From the NCBI RefSeq assembly GCF_900104575.1, contig NZ_LT629731.1, positions 942,189 to 1,006,188 on the forward strand: 64,000 bases of DNA, written 5' to 3'. Shown here piece after piece: positions 10,671 to 19,793 of the stretch; within the stretch, counting starts at the first letter, position 1; each line of letters opens with the position of its first letter. Made by a program: the position numbers and the translations under genes. This stretch comes from Bacillus tuaregi. Its GTDB lineage: Bacteria; Bacillota; Bacilli; Bacillales; Cytobacillaceae. The notes under the pieces are model-generated. The model saw nothing but the letters and a program-made list of their open reading frames with translations. It did not search any database and was not told where the DNA came from.

Positions 10671-12287
10671 ATGTCGTCTAAGCTTTTAAGAGGTACGTTT
10701 ATTTTAACTCTCGGAACTATTATTTCTAAAGTGCTTGGTTTATTTTATGTCATTCCTTTTGATGCTATTGTTGGAAAAGAGGGGACAACACTCTATCAAT
10801 ATTCGTATGTACCTTATACCATATTTATTAGTATTGCCACTGCTGGTATTCCTCTAGCCATTTCTAAATTTATTTCGAAATATAACGCGCTCGAGGAATA
10901 CGCGGTAGGAAGAAAACTATTTAAATCTGGTTTAGTAGTGATGTTGATTACGGGGGTTGTTTCTTTTTTAATTTTATATTTCTCTGCCCCTATTTTAGGT
11001 GAGATGGTGATTCGGGATGACGATCAGGAGACAAAAATAGAGGATGTCATCACCGTTATTCGTGCAGTCAGCTTTGCTCTGATTGTGGTCCCTTTTATGA
11101 GCTTGATCAGAGGCTTTTTCCAGGGACATCAATCGATGGGCCCATCAGCCGTATCACAGGTAGTAGAGCAAATTGTTCGGATTGTTTTTCTTTTAGCAGG
11201 TGCTTTTATTGTCCTATATGTCATGAATGGCAAAATGGCAACAGCAGTCAGCGTGGCTACGTTTGCAGCTTTTATTGGAGCCATTGGCAGCCTAGCTGTT
11301 CTATTTTGGTATTGGTATAAACGCAAGCCACATCTCGATGAGTTGCTTTTACAGGATAAAGGGACAGTTGATATTTCCTTAAAGTCTATGTATAAAGAAA
11401 TTGTTTTCTATGCAGCGCCCTTTGTATTTGTCGGCATTGCGAATCCATTATTTCAATTTATTGACCAAATGACGTTTAATAGAGCAATGGTTGAAATCGG
11501 GCTGGCCTCGGAAGCTGACTTTGCCTTTACAACCTTAAATTTTTATTCTCATAAATTGGTGATTATCCCTGTTTCCCTAGCAACCGCTTTTTCATTAACG
11601 CTAGTACCGAATATCACCCAGACCTATGTTGAAAATGATAGAAAAGGGTTGAACCGTCAGTTGAATCAATCGTTCCAGGTTTTATTATTCCTGACGTTAC
11701 CGGCGGTAGTGGGAATGTCACTATTGGCAGAGCCGATTTTTACGGCATTTTATGGACATGATGTGCTTGGCACGGAGGTATTGCGGGCATATGCACCGGT
11801 TGCGATTCTTTTTGCTCTCTATTCTGTCACGGCTGCCATTATGCAGGGAATTGATGAACAGCGTTTTACGATTCTAAGTCTATTAGTCGGGCTGCTTATT
11901 AAACTTAGTTTAAATATTCCATTGATTAAGCTTATGCAAACGGAAGGGGCTATCCTAGCAACAGCGCTTGGTTACGGAGCTGCCATTATGATAAACCTGT
12001 TTGTCATAAAAACCTATACGCAGTACTCGTTTCAACTTGTATTTCGGAGAATTCTCTTAATCATTATTCTTTCTGTGTTAATGTTCGCCGGTGCAGGGGG
12101 CACATATTGGCTACTTACGCTTTTCTTATCTCCAGAATCGGTATGGCAGTCACTTATTATCATCCTTGTTTGTGCTGCAATTGGTGCAGGTATTTATTTA
12201 ATCCTTGGTTTGAAGTCTAAATTAGTAAATCGTTTGTTTGGAGCAAAAGTGGACAGAGTCATGGAAAAGCTACATCTGAAAGGATAG
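10671..12287 (+). CDS. murJ: Lipid II flippase MurJ (YtgP), MOP superfamily
   Basis: This 538-residue protein is a polytopic MVF/MurJ-type flippase with about 14 hydrophobic helices. It begins with LRGTFILTLGTIISKVLGLFY, of the sort seen in YtgP, and contains the amphipathic segment SLIRGFFQGHQSMGPSAVSQ near residues 144-163. YtgP is the B. subtilis MurJ, which moves lipid II across the membrane, with Amj as an alternative flippase. The ribosome site is GAGAAGGAG. It precedes an rRNA pseudouridine synthase, as I recall for B. subtilis. The terminator at 12291 is shared with a convergent microprotein gene. Confidence 0.87.
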   Translation: MSSKLLRGTFILTLGTIISKVLGLFYVIPFDAIVGKEGTTLYQYSYVPYTIFISIATAGIPLAISKFISKYNALEEYAVGRKLFKSGLVVMLITGVVSFLILYFSAPILGEMVIRDDDQETKIEDVITVIRAVSFALIVVPFMSLIRGFFQGHQSMGPSAVSQVVEQIVRIVFLLAGAFIVLYVMNGKMATAVSVATFAAFIGAIGSLAVLFWYWYKRKPHLDELLLQDKGTVDISLKSMYKEIVFYAAPFVFVGIANPLFQFIDQMTFNRAMVEIGLASEADFAFTTLNFYSHKLVIIPVSLATAFSLTLVPNITQTYVENDRKGLNRQLNQSFQVLLFLTLPAVVGMSLLAEPIFTAFYGHDVLGTEVLRAYAPVAILFALYSVTAAIMQGIDEQRFTILSLLVGLLIKLSLNIPLIKLMQTEGAILATALGYGAAIMINLFVIKTYTQYSFQLVFRRILLIIILSVLMFAGAGGTYWLLTLFLSPESVWQSLIIILVCAAIGAGIYLILGLKSKLVNRLFGAKVDRVMEKLHLKG

Positions 12288-12290
12288 AAT

Positions 12291-12325
12291 AAGGGTCTCC
12301 GAAATGGAGACCCTTATCCTTTTGC
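12291..12325. terminator. Terminator between murJ and the convergent small gene
   Basis: AAGGGTCTCC / GGAGACCCTT hairpin with a GAAA-type loop is followed by a T-rich run. It probably serves murJ and may also stop the minus-strand gene. Confidence 0.7.
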
Positions 12326-12345
12326 AAAATAAACAACACGGTACT

Positions 12346-12570
12346 TTAATAATATTGTTCTTCCTGACGAATACCAAGTCTTCTTTCAATTCTGTCTAGA
12401 CGGCGATCAACTTGGTCCATTCGACGGTCTAATCTTTCAATCTGACGCTCTAAGCGTTCAATCCGTTGATTTACGTTTCCACCAGGAAATCCAGGGAAAA
12501 ATTGAGCTCCCTGCTGGCGATAATCAATAAGTGGATATACTTGATCAAATGGTCGGTAATTCATCATCAT
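12346..12570 (-). CDS. Small coiled-coil protein of unknown function
   Basis: A 74-residue product has two clear parts. The N-terminal 30 residues are Tyr/Phe/Pro/Gly-rich (PFDQVYPLIDYRQQGAQ then FFPGFPGG). The following 35 residues form a strict Arg/Glu/Asp-rich heptad repeat (units like RIERLERQ, RLDRRMDQV, RLDRIERR) expected to be a coiled coil. It ends EEQYY. The composition resembles spore coat or crust proteins, but this is inference. I choose the ATG at 12570, 8 nt after GAGGAG, over a GTG 6 nt upstream that is too close to the site. No family name is recognised. Confidence 0.65.
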   Translation of the reverse strand: MMMNYRPFDQVYPLIDYRQQGAQFFPGFPGGNVNQRIERLERQIERLDRRMDQVDRRLDRIERRLGIRQEEQYY

Positions 12571-12695
12571 TGACACATCTCCTCGCTTTTTTTTATGTGT
12601 AAATGCACTAAAAGTAGCTGCACGATTACATACTATGGTTTTTTTATGAATTGGAAATGGATAATAGCCTATAATGGGATAGAAGGAGTGATATT

Positions 12696-13415
12696 GTGCG
12701 TATTGATAAAATGTTAGCGAATATGGGATATGGCAGTCGAAAGGAAGTAAAGGACCTGCTCAAGAGCGGAGTTGTCCAAATAAATGATGTTATCGTGAAG
12801 AATGGGAAGGAACAAGTTAATCCAAATAAGGATACAGTAACACTACAGGGTGAAGTCATTGAGTATAAAGAGTATATTTATCTTATGATGAATAAGCCAC
12901 AGGGGGTGATTTCTGCTACAGAGGATAACCATGATGAAACAGTCATTGATTTACTTGAATTGGAGGATGCCGTTTATTCGCCCTTTCCAGTCGGAAGGCT
13001 TGATAAAGATACAGAGGGCTTGCTGCTTCTGACAAATGATGGTCAGCTGGCCCATCAGCTCTTGTCACCGAAAAAACATGTTCCCAAAACGTATTTTGCT
13101 GTGATCGATCAAGAGGTGTCTGAAGAGGATGTGATGGCCTTTGCGGCGGGTGTCACATTAGATGATGGCTATGTAACAAAGCCAGGTAAGCTAAAAATAT
13201 TAAAATCAGGGATTCGTTCTGATATTGAGTTAACGATTACAGAAGGTAAATTCCATCAAGTTAAAAGAATGTTTGAAGCGGTGGGGAAAAAGGTTGTTTA
13301 CCTGCAAAGAATTTCAATGGGGCCTATACAATTGGATGAAAGTCTTGAACTCGGAGAGTACCGTGAGCTAACTGATGATGAAATGGCGGCATTGAGGGAA
13401 GCAACCGCAAAATAA
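12696..13415 (+). CDS. 16S rRNA pseudouridine synthase, RsuA family (YtzG-like)
   Basis: This 239-residue protein has an N-terminal S4 RNA-binding domain (RIDKMLANMGYGSRKEVKDL) and a pseudouridine synthase domain with catalytic motif GRLDKDTEGLLLLTNDG near residues 100-116, where the Asp attacks uridine. The architecture fits RsuA-type enzymes that modify small-subunit rRNA; RluB/E/F are less likely by length and position. A GTG start is preceded by AGAAGGAG. Following murJ agrees with the B. subtilis ytgP-ytzG order as I recall it. Confidence 0.85.
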   Translation: MRIDKMLANMGYGSRKEVKDLLKSGVVQINDVIVKNGKEQVNPNKDTVTLQGEVIEYKEYIYLMMNKPQGVISATEDNHDETVIDLLELEDAVYSPFPVGRLDKDTEGLLLLTNDGQLAHQLLSPKKHVPKTYFAVIDQEVSEEDVMAFAAGVTLDDGYVTKPGKLKILKSGIRSDIELTITEGKFHQVKRMFEAVGKKVVYLQRISMGPIQLDESLELGEYRELTDDEMAALREATAK

Positions 13416-13452
13416 GCTGCCCTCTTATAGAAGGCAGCTTATTTTGCGGTTA
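13403..13452. terminator. Bidirectional terminator, 19-bp perfect stem
   Basis: The arms 13403-13421 and 13434-13452 are perfectly complementary around an 11-nt loop, and A/T runs within the stem serve both directions. It includes the pseudouridine synthase stop codon and lies just downstream of the convergent ytzE. Confidence 0.85.
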
Positions 13453-13456
13453 TTTG

Positions 13457-13678
13457 TTACGATGTTAATTTTACTTTCTTTTTAGTTGTTGTCCATTTTC
13501 CTCGACTTGGGCTCTTGACTAAATCGTTGTACGCTAAGACATTTAAGTCTCTTTGTATCGTTCGAGGTGTAATTCCGAATTCCTCTACAAGTTCTTGGGT
13601 TGTAACGGTTCCTCGATTATTAATAAACATATAGACGGATTTGATACGGTTTAACATCCGGTTAGTTGACGGTTTCAA
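13457..13678 (-). CDS. ytzE: DeoR-type HTH regulator YtzE
   Basis: A 73-residue protein consists of little more than a winged helix-turn-helix: a helix RMLNRIKSVYMFINNRG, the HTH TTQELVEEFGITPRTIQRDL, and a basic wing with SPSRGKWTTTKKKVK. It lacks the sugar-phosphate sensor domain of full DeoR proteins, as in B. subtilis YtzE. The start is probably TTG at 13678, with GGGAG 7 nt upstream, giving K-P-S-T-N after Met. A longer frame to 13783 has poor support. Its target is unknown. Confidence 0.8.
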   Translation of the reverse strand: MKPSTNRMLNRIKSVYMFINNRGTVTTQELVEEFGITPRTIQRDLNVLAYNDLVKSPSRGKWTTTKKKVKLTS

Positions 13679-14151
13679 TAAACCACTCCCTATCCTAATT
13701 TCAAACCTAGGACAAATTCCAGCATCCAACACTTTAGTGAAGATCGTAATCTCCGAGAATATTCGCTTCTTTTCCCCAGACAACCCCTTTTCTACTACAT
13801 ATAGTAAGTACTTGTTGCTTTACCTCTACCTATATAATATCCATATTATCATAAGATTTCCACTATGTAGGACTGATTTTACAAAAGTTTAACGACATTT
13901 GAAATTTATGTCAGAATAAATAGCGGGATAATATGAATATCTAAAACTACACTATGCAGAACATTCAATTAATATTAAAAGATTTCAAACATTATTGAGT
14001 ACTTTTTTGCATAATCAATGCTGGTATGGTAATGATTTTAAGAGTAGGATGAAATAGAAAGCATACTTATTATATATTAAGATTATGATATGCTTTAGTT
14101 AGGTGCTGAGAAATTTCAGCAGCCAAGTTCTTGTTGTAATGGGGGTTTCAA
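13679..14151. other. Gene-free interval between ytzE and pepV
   Basis: This 473-bp AT-rich stretch separates divergent genes. I see no ORF with a ribosome site except a 105-nt in-frame extension of ytzE. A possible pepV promoter is TTGCAT near 14008 with TAATGA 17 nt later. A short palindrome CTGAGAAATTTCAG lies at about 14105-14118. Nothing else could be assigned. Confidence 0.5.
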
Positions 14152-15573
14152 ATGGTACATATAAATTGGTCTGATGAAGTATTAAAAAGAAAAGATGCAC
14201 TGCTTAAGGATACGCAAAGTATTTTACGGATTAAGAGTGTTTTAGATGAGGAAAATGCTACAAAGGATGCTCCACTTGGGAAAGGTGTAAAAGAAGCTTT
14301 GATGTTCATGCTTGAACTAGGTGAGAAGGATGGCTTCCAGACAAAGAATACGGGGAATTTAGCCGGTCATATTGAGTTTGGACAGGGGGATGATTGTGTA
14401 GGGATTCTCTGTCATGTGGATGTAGTTCCTGAAGGTGACGGATGGACAAGTGATCCGTACGGAGCGGAAATTCGGGATGGAAGGATTTTTGCTAGAGGGG
14501 CGCTTGATGATAAAGGTCCAACTGTGGCTGCCTATTATGCCATGAAAATAGTTAAAGAATTAAAACTACCTTTAACTAAACGTGTCCGTATGATTATTGG
14601 GACAGACGAGGAAAGTGATTGGAGATGTGTGGACCATTATTTTGAACATGAGGAAATGCCAACGGTCGGTTTTGCACCAGATGCCGACTTCCCTATTATA
14701 TTTGCTGAAAAAGGGATTTGTGATTTTGATCTTGTCCAAACCATGAGGAAAGAAACGAATATAGATCAGGATGTGAAATTAGAAATAATCAGCTTTGAGT
14801 CTGGTAAACGATATAATATGGTCCCGGATTTTGCGAAAGCGGTTATGCATGTTCAAAAAGAGAAGACAGATGTCATTCAGAGATTTAAAGACTTCCAACA
14901 GGAGCATGGGTTAAAGGGGAAATGTTATGTTGATAACGGCAGTTTAATCATCGAGCTTGAGGGAGTTTCAGCACATGGGATGGAGCCGAATTTAGGTAAA
15001 AATGCCGGTCTTTATTTAGCTCAGTTTATTTGTGAAAACAAGCCGGATCAACAGGCTGCTCCTTACTTTGAGTTTGCTTCCCGCTACTTGTTCAGGGATT
15101 CTAGGGGCAAGCAATTGGGCTTGGCATACTCGGATAATCTTTCCGGTGAACTGACTATTAATGTAGGGAAAATGACGTACCAGAGTGAAAGGGGAGGCAT
15201 GTTTGGATTGAACCTGCGCTATCCCGTCACAACTGAAATTGAGAAAACGAAGGAGCTGCTTGAACTATTAGGCAGTCAAAAAGGCTTTAAGATCGAGAAT
15301 TTATCAGATTCAAAGCCGCATCATGTTGATGAAAATCATGAATTGATACAAACGCTAAAAAAAGTATATGAAGAACAAACTGGTGAGACAGCGGAGCTGT
15401 TAGCGATTGGAGGAGGCACCTATGCACGCTCGTTAACATCCGGTGTTGCTTTCGGCCCTCTTTTCCCAGGTAGAGAGGATATCGCCCATCAAAAGGACGA
15501 GTACATGTATATCGATGACTTACTGAAGGCTACCTCCATTTATGCGCAAGCCATATACGAGCTTGCGAAGTAA
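14152..15573 (+). CDS. pepV: Dipeptidase PepV (M20 family)
   Basis: This 473-residue zinc peptidase carries the M20 metal-site segments: GILCHVDVVPEGDGW near residue 83 (His), ARGALDDKGP near residue 114 (Asp), and GTDEESDW near residue 147 (Glu pair). Further on, ISAHGMEP-like VSAHGMEPNLGKNAG marks the lid domain. PepV enzymes hydrolyse dipeptides with an N-terminal hydrophobic residue and beta-Ala dipeptides in the cytosol. The ribosome site GGGGG lies about 7 nt upstream. A hairpin terminator follows before thpR. Confidence 0.92.
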   Translation: MVHINWSDEVLKRKDALLKDTQSILRIKSVLDEENATKDAPLGKGVKEALMFMLELGEKDGFQTKNTGNLAGHIEFGQGDDCVGILCHVDVVPEGDGWTSDPYGAEIRDGRIFARGALDDKGPTVAAYYAMKIVKELKLPLTKRVRMIIGTDEESDWRCVDHYFEHEEMPTVGFAPDADFPIIFAEKGICDFDLVQTMRKETNIDQDVKLEIISFESGKRYNMVPDFAKAVMHVQKEKTDVIQRFKDFQQEHGLKGKCYVDNGSLIIELEGVSAHGMEPNLGKNAGLYLAQFICENKPDQQAAPYFEFASRYLFRDSRGKQLGLAYSDNLSGELTINVGKMTYQSERGGMFGLNLRYPVTTEIEKTKELLELLGSQKGFKIENLSDSKPHHVDENHELIQTLKKVYEEQTGETAELLAIGGGTYARSLTSGVAFGPLFPGREDIAHQKDEYMYIDDLLKATSIYAQAIYELAK

Positions 15574-15588
15574 CAGGTTTTGAAAGAA

Positions 15589-15620
15589 AAAGCACCCGTC
15601 ATCATACGGGTGCTTCTATC
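15589..15620 (+). terminator. Terminator after pepV
   Basis: AAGCACCCGT / ACGGGTGCTT hairpin is followed by a weak T-containing tail, between pepV and thpR. Confidence 0.65.
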
Positions 15621-15672
15621 AGCTTTATCGAAGAATGCCATATTTAGGCTAACAAAAAGTGAGGTAAAAGCG

Positions 15673-16236
15673 GTGAATACACATTACTTTTGGGCTCTTT
15701 CGATTCCACAGGCAGCAAAAAATGCCATCGCTCATCAGCTTGAAGAGGTAAGGGGGCATTTCCCGTTTAAACGGTGGGTGGATAAGGATGATTACCATAT
15801 AACCTTTGCATTCCTTGGTTCTGCTGAGAAAGACTTACTACAAAGATCGATTGATTTAATAGGGGAAAGCATAAAAAGTGAAAAAACCTTTCCTTTACAG
15901 GTTCAAGGACTTGGTGTATTTGGAAATAAAAAATCCCCGCGTATCTTCTGGGCATCAATCAAACAGGAAAATATGCTTGAGAGTGTGCAATCACTTGTTT
16001 TTACAGCATGTTTAAAGACAGGCTTCACACTCGAGAAACGTCCGTTTACTCCGCATATTACATTGGCACGGAATTGGCAGGGGACTGAATTTAATCATGC
16101 CTGGTTGGTTTCCGAAAATCCATTTCAGCAGGACCCTATTACCTTTACAGCTAATGAAGTGACCTTGTATAAAACAAATCTAGAAAAAAGACCGAAGTAT
16201 GAACCCATTGCCACCTTTTCCTTGGCTACTGAATAG
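15673..16236 (+). CDS. thpR: RNA 2',3'-cyclic phosphodiesterase ThpR (YtlP)
   Basis: This 187-residue member of the 2H phosphoesterase superfamily has the two diagnostic motifs: YHITFAFLG near residue 40 and PHITLAR near residue 128. These position two catalytic histidines for opening 2',3'-cyclic phosphates; members were first called 2'-5' RNA ligases. I choose the GTG at 15673, preceded by GAGGT; an open frame continues upstream to 15580 but would run through the pepV terminator. It is likely the first gene of a unit with the next two. Confidence 0.87.
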   Translation: MNTHYFWALSIPQAAKNAIAHQLEEVRGHFPFKRWVDKDDYHITFAFLGSAEKDLLQRSIDLIGESIKSEKTFPLQVQGLGVFGNKKSPRIFWASIKQENMLESVQSLVFTACLKTGFTLEKRPFTPHITLARNWQGTEFNHAWLVSENPFQQDPITFTANEVTLYKTNLEKRPKYEPIATFSLATE

Positions 16237-16389
16237 AATATAAGAAAAAATAAGCATTAAGCTTAAGGTTGCAGGTCAAGAGTAGGCACTTGTGCATCTT
16301 ACAGTACAAAGATAAACTAATAAGGAGAATGCTGATAATAGAGCAGACGGACGTTAACAAGCAATGAGAAGTAAAAGAGGAAGAAAATA

Positions 16390-17355
16390 ATGGGACAGTT
16401 AATAAAGCTACAAGATTATGCATCACGTTATGAACAAAATATTTTTCACTATCCTTCCCGCTTTGTCACTTTAAAAAAGCAGCAATGGGAAAAGCTGCGT
16501 TACAACTGGGAAACACCGAATCATCCAATTACTATAGCTCAACCAACGGAATGGAAAATGGAAGAGAAACAGCCTTTTCTCACTAAAATAAAAACAATGT
16601 TTAATCGAAGAAATGATAGAGAAGCGACTGAACAATTGGAGGTTAATCGTGTTTTTGAAGAGCAGGAAGATATCGATCAATTCTCTGCCATGGTTCACCA
16701 TGCAGACAATCTAGAGGAATTGAAGCAGCAATTTCTTAATCAGCTTTTTGATTTTCAATTGAAATGGGCAACCTCGACCCTTGCTGAAAAATCTATTATG
16801 AATAAGAAATTCTTTTTTGATGAACATTTGCGCTATTTCCTTCAGCGCTTTCCAGATACGTATCTCGTTCTATATCGACCGATATTTCTGTTAAAAAAGG
16901 CGAAAATTGAAGTAGAGCCGATATTGATAAGCCCGACAGAGGTTTGGTGTATAACCTTTCTTGAAGAGCAGGATTTATCCGTGTTTGTCGGGTCCAATCA
17001 AAAGTTTTGGGAAGTAAGAGATAAGCAGGGTGAGAAAAAAATCGTTAATCCCATAATTCCTGCTAATAGAACTGAGAAAATAGTGAAAAATATCTTTCAA
17101 TTATATGATATTGAACTACCTGTTCACAAAGTCATCCTGTCAAGGAACGGTTATATTGATTATCCATTACCTCCCTATGATGTGACCCTAATTGATAAGC
17201 GAAATTACGAGGAGTGGTTTTCTAGCTTACGTGGGCTTCGTTCGCCATTAAAATCAACACAGCTTAAAGGAGCCAAGGCATTATTGGATTATTGTCAGAC
17301 AACATCTATTAGGCGTATGGAGTGGGAGACAAATAGTGGAAATGACGAATGCTAG
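16390..17355 (+). CDS. NERD-like domain protein upstream of pullulanase (YtlQ-like)
   Basis: This 321-residue cytosolic protein has a basic N-terminal third (motif KIKTMFNRRNDREA near residue 75) and a C-terminal half with a NERD-like pattern. The pattern runs from PILISPTEVWCITFLE (about residue 177) through FWEVRDKQGEKKIVNP to the segment HKVILSRNGYIDYPLPPYDV. NERD domains are nuclease-related, but the key Asp/Glu-X-Lys residues are not obvious, so catalysis is doubtful. The position before amyX suggests YtlQ of B. subtilis; I am not certain of that name. Function unknown. Confidence 0.7.
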   Translation: MGQLIKLQDYASRYEQNIFHYPSRFVTLKKQQWEKLRYNWETPNHPITIAQPTEWKMEEKQPFLTKIKTMFNRRNDREATEQLEVNRVFEEQEDIDQFSAMVHHADNLEELKQQFLNQLFDFQLKWATSTLAEKSIMNKKFFFDEHLRYFLQRFPDTYLVLYRPIFLLKKAKIEVEPILISPTEVWCITFLEEQDLSVFVGSNQKFWEVRDKQGEKKIVNPIIPANRTEKIVKNIFQLYDIELPVHKVILSRNGYIDYPLPPYDVTLIDKRNYEEWFSSLRGLRSPLKSTQLKGAKALLDYCQTTSIRRMEWETNSGNDEC

Positions 17356-17423
17356 TGTTTTTTCTATTTCTTGCCTTGACTACAAGATTTTCAACAAAGA
17401 GGAAGTGAAGGGAATGAAGAAAC

Positions 17424-19565
17424 ATGATCGCGATTGAAAGGGACTATCAAGCCTATTTAGATGAGATGAAAGTGATTACCATCATTATTCCTCATCCTTT
17501 TCACCACGACGATGAATATTCCTTTTCATTGGTATGTGATGGAGGTGAATATCCTCTCACGATTGTTGAGCGTGTACAACTGAATGATTTTATGAAATAC
17601 ATTTGCCACGTACAGGCAGAGCTCGAAATTGGCAGTCAATATTGGATTCAAGATCAGCGGAATAGGAAGACTGATTTGCAGATTGGAGCAGTGACAAGAA
17701 CAAGGGCATTTGATGAAGCCTTTTATTATGACGGGACGTTAGGTGCAGCGTATCATTCGGAATACACCGTTTTTAAGCTATGGGCACCTACGGCTACAGG
17801 AGTAAAGATAAAATTAAACACAGCTGATAAATCCAGTCAGGAAATGATGGATTTGCAAAGGGAAGATAAAGGAGTTTGGACAATAACCGTTCATCAGAAT
17901 CTTGAGAATTACCTTTATACGTATTTAGTCTGTGTCAATCTCCAATGGAAGGAAGCAGTTGACCCTTATGCTGTTGCTGTTACAGCTAACGGAGAAGAAG
18001 GAGTTATCATAGATATAAATAAAACAAATATGTCAAAACACGTGCTGCCTCCAATTGAGAATGCTGTTGATTGTATCATTTATGAAACTCATATGAGAGA
18101 CTTGACGATTCATCCTAACAGTGGTGTTGTGAATAAAGGTCTTTATTTGGGTGCTGCTGAAATCGGCACTAAAACCAGTAAAGGAAGCTCAACAGCCCTT
18201 AGCTATATAAAGGAGCTTGGTGTAACGCACATCGAGTTTCTACCACTCAATGATTTTTCGGGTGTAGATGAGCTCGGACAGAAAAAGGAATACAATTGGG
18301 GCTATAACCCCCTTCACTACAATGTTCCTGACGGAAGCTATAGTACGGACCCGCGGGATCCTTATCGCAGGATAAATGAGTTAAAAACACTAATTGATAC
18401 GATTCATCAAAATGGACTTCGTGTGATTTTTGACGTTGTTTACAATCATGTTTTTGATAGGGAAGCCTCGAGCTTTGAAAAGATAGTTCCCGGCTACTAT
18501 TTTCGCCATGATCAACACGGGATGCCCTCGAATGGAACAGGCGTAGGGAATGATATCGCTTCTGAGCGAAAAATGGTAAGGAAATTTATCCTCGATTCTG
18601 TATTATTTTGGCTTAATGAATATCAGGCTGACGGTTTTCGCTTTGATTTGATGGGAATTCTTGATACCGACACGATGAAGGAAATTAGGGCTGCTATAAA
18701 TCAAGTGGATTCCTCTATCCTAATCATTGGTGAAGGCTGGGATTTGAATACGCCACTTCCACTAGAAAGAAAAGCGAATATTCGAAATCAAAATAGCTTA
18801 CCCCGTATTGGACAATTTAATGATTGGTTTCGTGATTCCATTAAAGGAAGCACCTTTAATATGTACGATTTGGGCTATGTGTGTGGAAATGACCATTATT
18901 ATGAAATGGCAAGGCAGGTTCTTGCCGGCAGTATTGGCATTGAAAATAAAGAAGGCCTATTTTTAGAACCGGATCAAAGTGTTAATTATGTGGAATCCCA
19001 TGACAACCATACATTGTGGGATAAATTGATCGTGTGCTTACAAACTGAAAAGCAGGAAGAGCTTGAAAGGGTTCATCGATTAGCAACCGTGATGGTCCTT
19101 CTTGCACAGGGTGTCCCCTTTCTCCATAGCGGACAGGAATTTTTCCGGACGAAGCGGGGAGAAGGTAATAGCTATAAATCAAGCAATGAAACGAATTGGC
19201 TTGATTGGAATCTGCGTGAACAGTTTTGTCAACATGTCGAGTATGTAAAAGGAATCATTAAGATTCGTAAATCACATCGTGGCTTTCGCTTACCCACTGC
19301 GGCTCTAATTCGAAAGCATATGCATTTTTTGCCCCTCCAAAAACCACTGATTGGATGGGCTCTACAGGATGTTAAAGCGTATGGACCCAGTCAATCCATT
19401 GTTGTGCTCCTCAATCCTACCAAAAAAGAAGAAGGTGTTGAATTGCCTGAAGGAAACTGGGTTATTTTGGCTGACGCAGACCAAAGTGGTACACTTCCTA
19501 TTAGCAGAGTGAGTCATAAAATAAGTTTAAAACCAATTAGCTCATATGTATTATATAAGGACTGA
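17424..19565 (+). CDS. amyX: Type I pullulanase (AmyX/PulA)
   Basis: This 713-residue GH13 debranching enzyme carries the type I pullulanase hallmark YNWGYNP (about residue 291) and the GH13 catalytic motifs: GFRFDLMG (nucleophile Asp), IGEGWD (acid/base Glu) and VESHDNHTLWDK (transition-state Asp). An N-terminal region and a CBM48-like module (about residues 110-200, YTVFKLWAPTATGVKIKL) precede the barrel. No signal peptide is present, so it acts inside the cell, hydrolysing alpha-1,6 bonds of glycogen-like or imported glucans. Usual length for AmyX is about 718. Confidence 0.95.
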   Translation: MIAIERDYQAYLDEMKVITIIIPHPFHHDDEYSFSLVCDGGEYPLTIVERVQLNDFMKYICHVQAELEIGSQYWIQDQRNRKTDLQIGAVTRTRAFDEAFYYDGTLGAAYHSEYTVFKLWAPTATGVKIKLNTADKSSQEMMDLQREDKGVWTITVHQNLENYLYTYLVCVNLQWKEAVDPYAVAVTANGEEGVIIDINKTNMSKHVLPPIENAVDCIIYETHMRDLTIHPNSGVVNKGLYLGAAEIGTKTSKGSSTALSYIKELGVTHIEFLPLNDFSGVDELGQKKEYNWGYNPLHYNVPDGSYSTDPRDPYRRINELKTLIDTIHQNGLRVIFDVVYNHVFDREASSFEKIVPGYYFRHDQHGMPSNGTGVGNDIASERKMVRKFILDSVLFWLNEYQADGFRFDLMGILDTDTMKEIRAAINQVDSSILIIGEGWDLNTPLPLERKANIRNQNSLPRIGQFNDWFRDSIKGSTFNMYDLGYVCGNDHYYEMARQVLAGSIGIENKEGLFLEPDQSVNYVESHDNHTLWDKLIVCLQTEKQEELERVHRLATVMVLLAQGVPFLHSGQEFFRTKRGEGNSYKSSNETNWLDWNLREQFCQHVEYVKGIIKIRKSHRGFRLPTAALIRKHMHFLPLQKPLIGWALQDVKAYGPSQSIVVLLNPTKKEEGVELPEGNWVILADADQSGTLPISRVSHKISLKPISSYVLYKD

Positions 19566-19633
19566 ATTTCAAATTGACTGATGAAAAGACAAGGATAGTC
19601 TTGACGGCGTATAGATGTGAGGATAAAATTTAA

Positions 19634-19681
19634 AAGATGGCTATTGTAAAATACTTTTATATCACAATAGCCTTCTTTTTC
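19634..19681 (+). terminator. Terminator after amyX
   Basis: AGATGGCTATTGT / ACAATAGCCTTCT hairpin is followed by a T run. Confidence 0.7.
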
Positions 19682-19793
19682 AAAAATTCGACTATGAAAT
19701 ATCAGCGCAAGCTCCTGGCGTCTAGGCTTCCTCCTATCGGAAAACAGACGCTTAAAGCTATTTTAGGCAGTAATTAGAAGCAGGTGAACAGCA

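Noticed and set aside
13679-13783. Extending ytzE upstream to 13783
   Set aside because: The 35 extra residues lack the HTH pattern and the TTG at 13678 has a proper ribosome site, giving a length close to the known protein.
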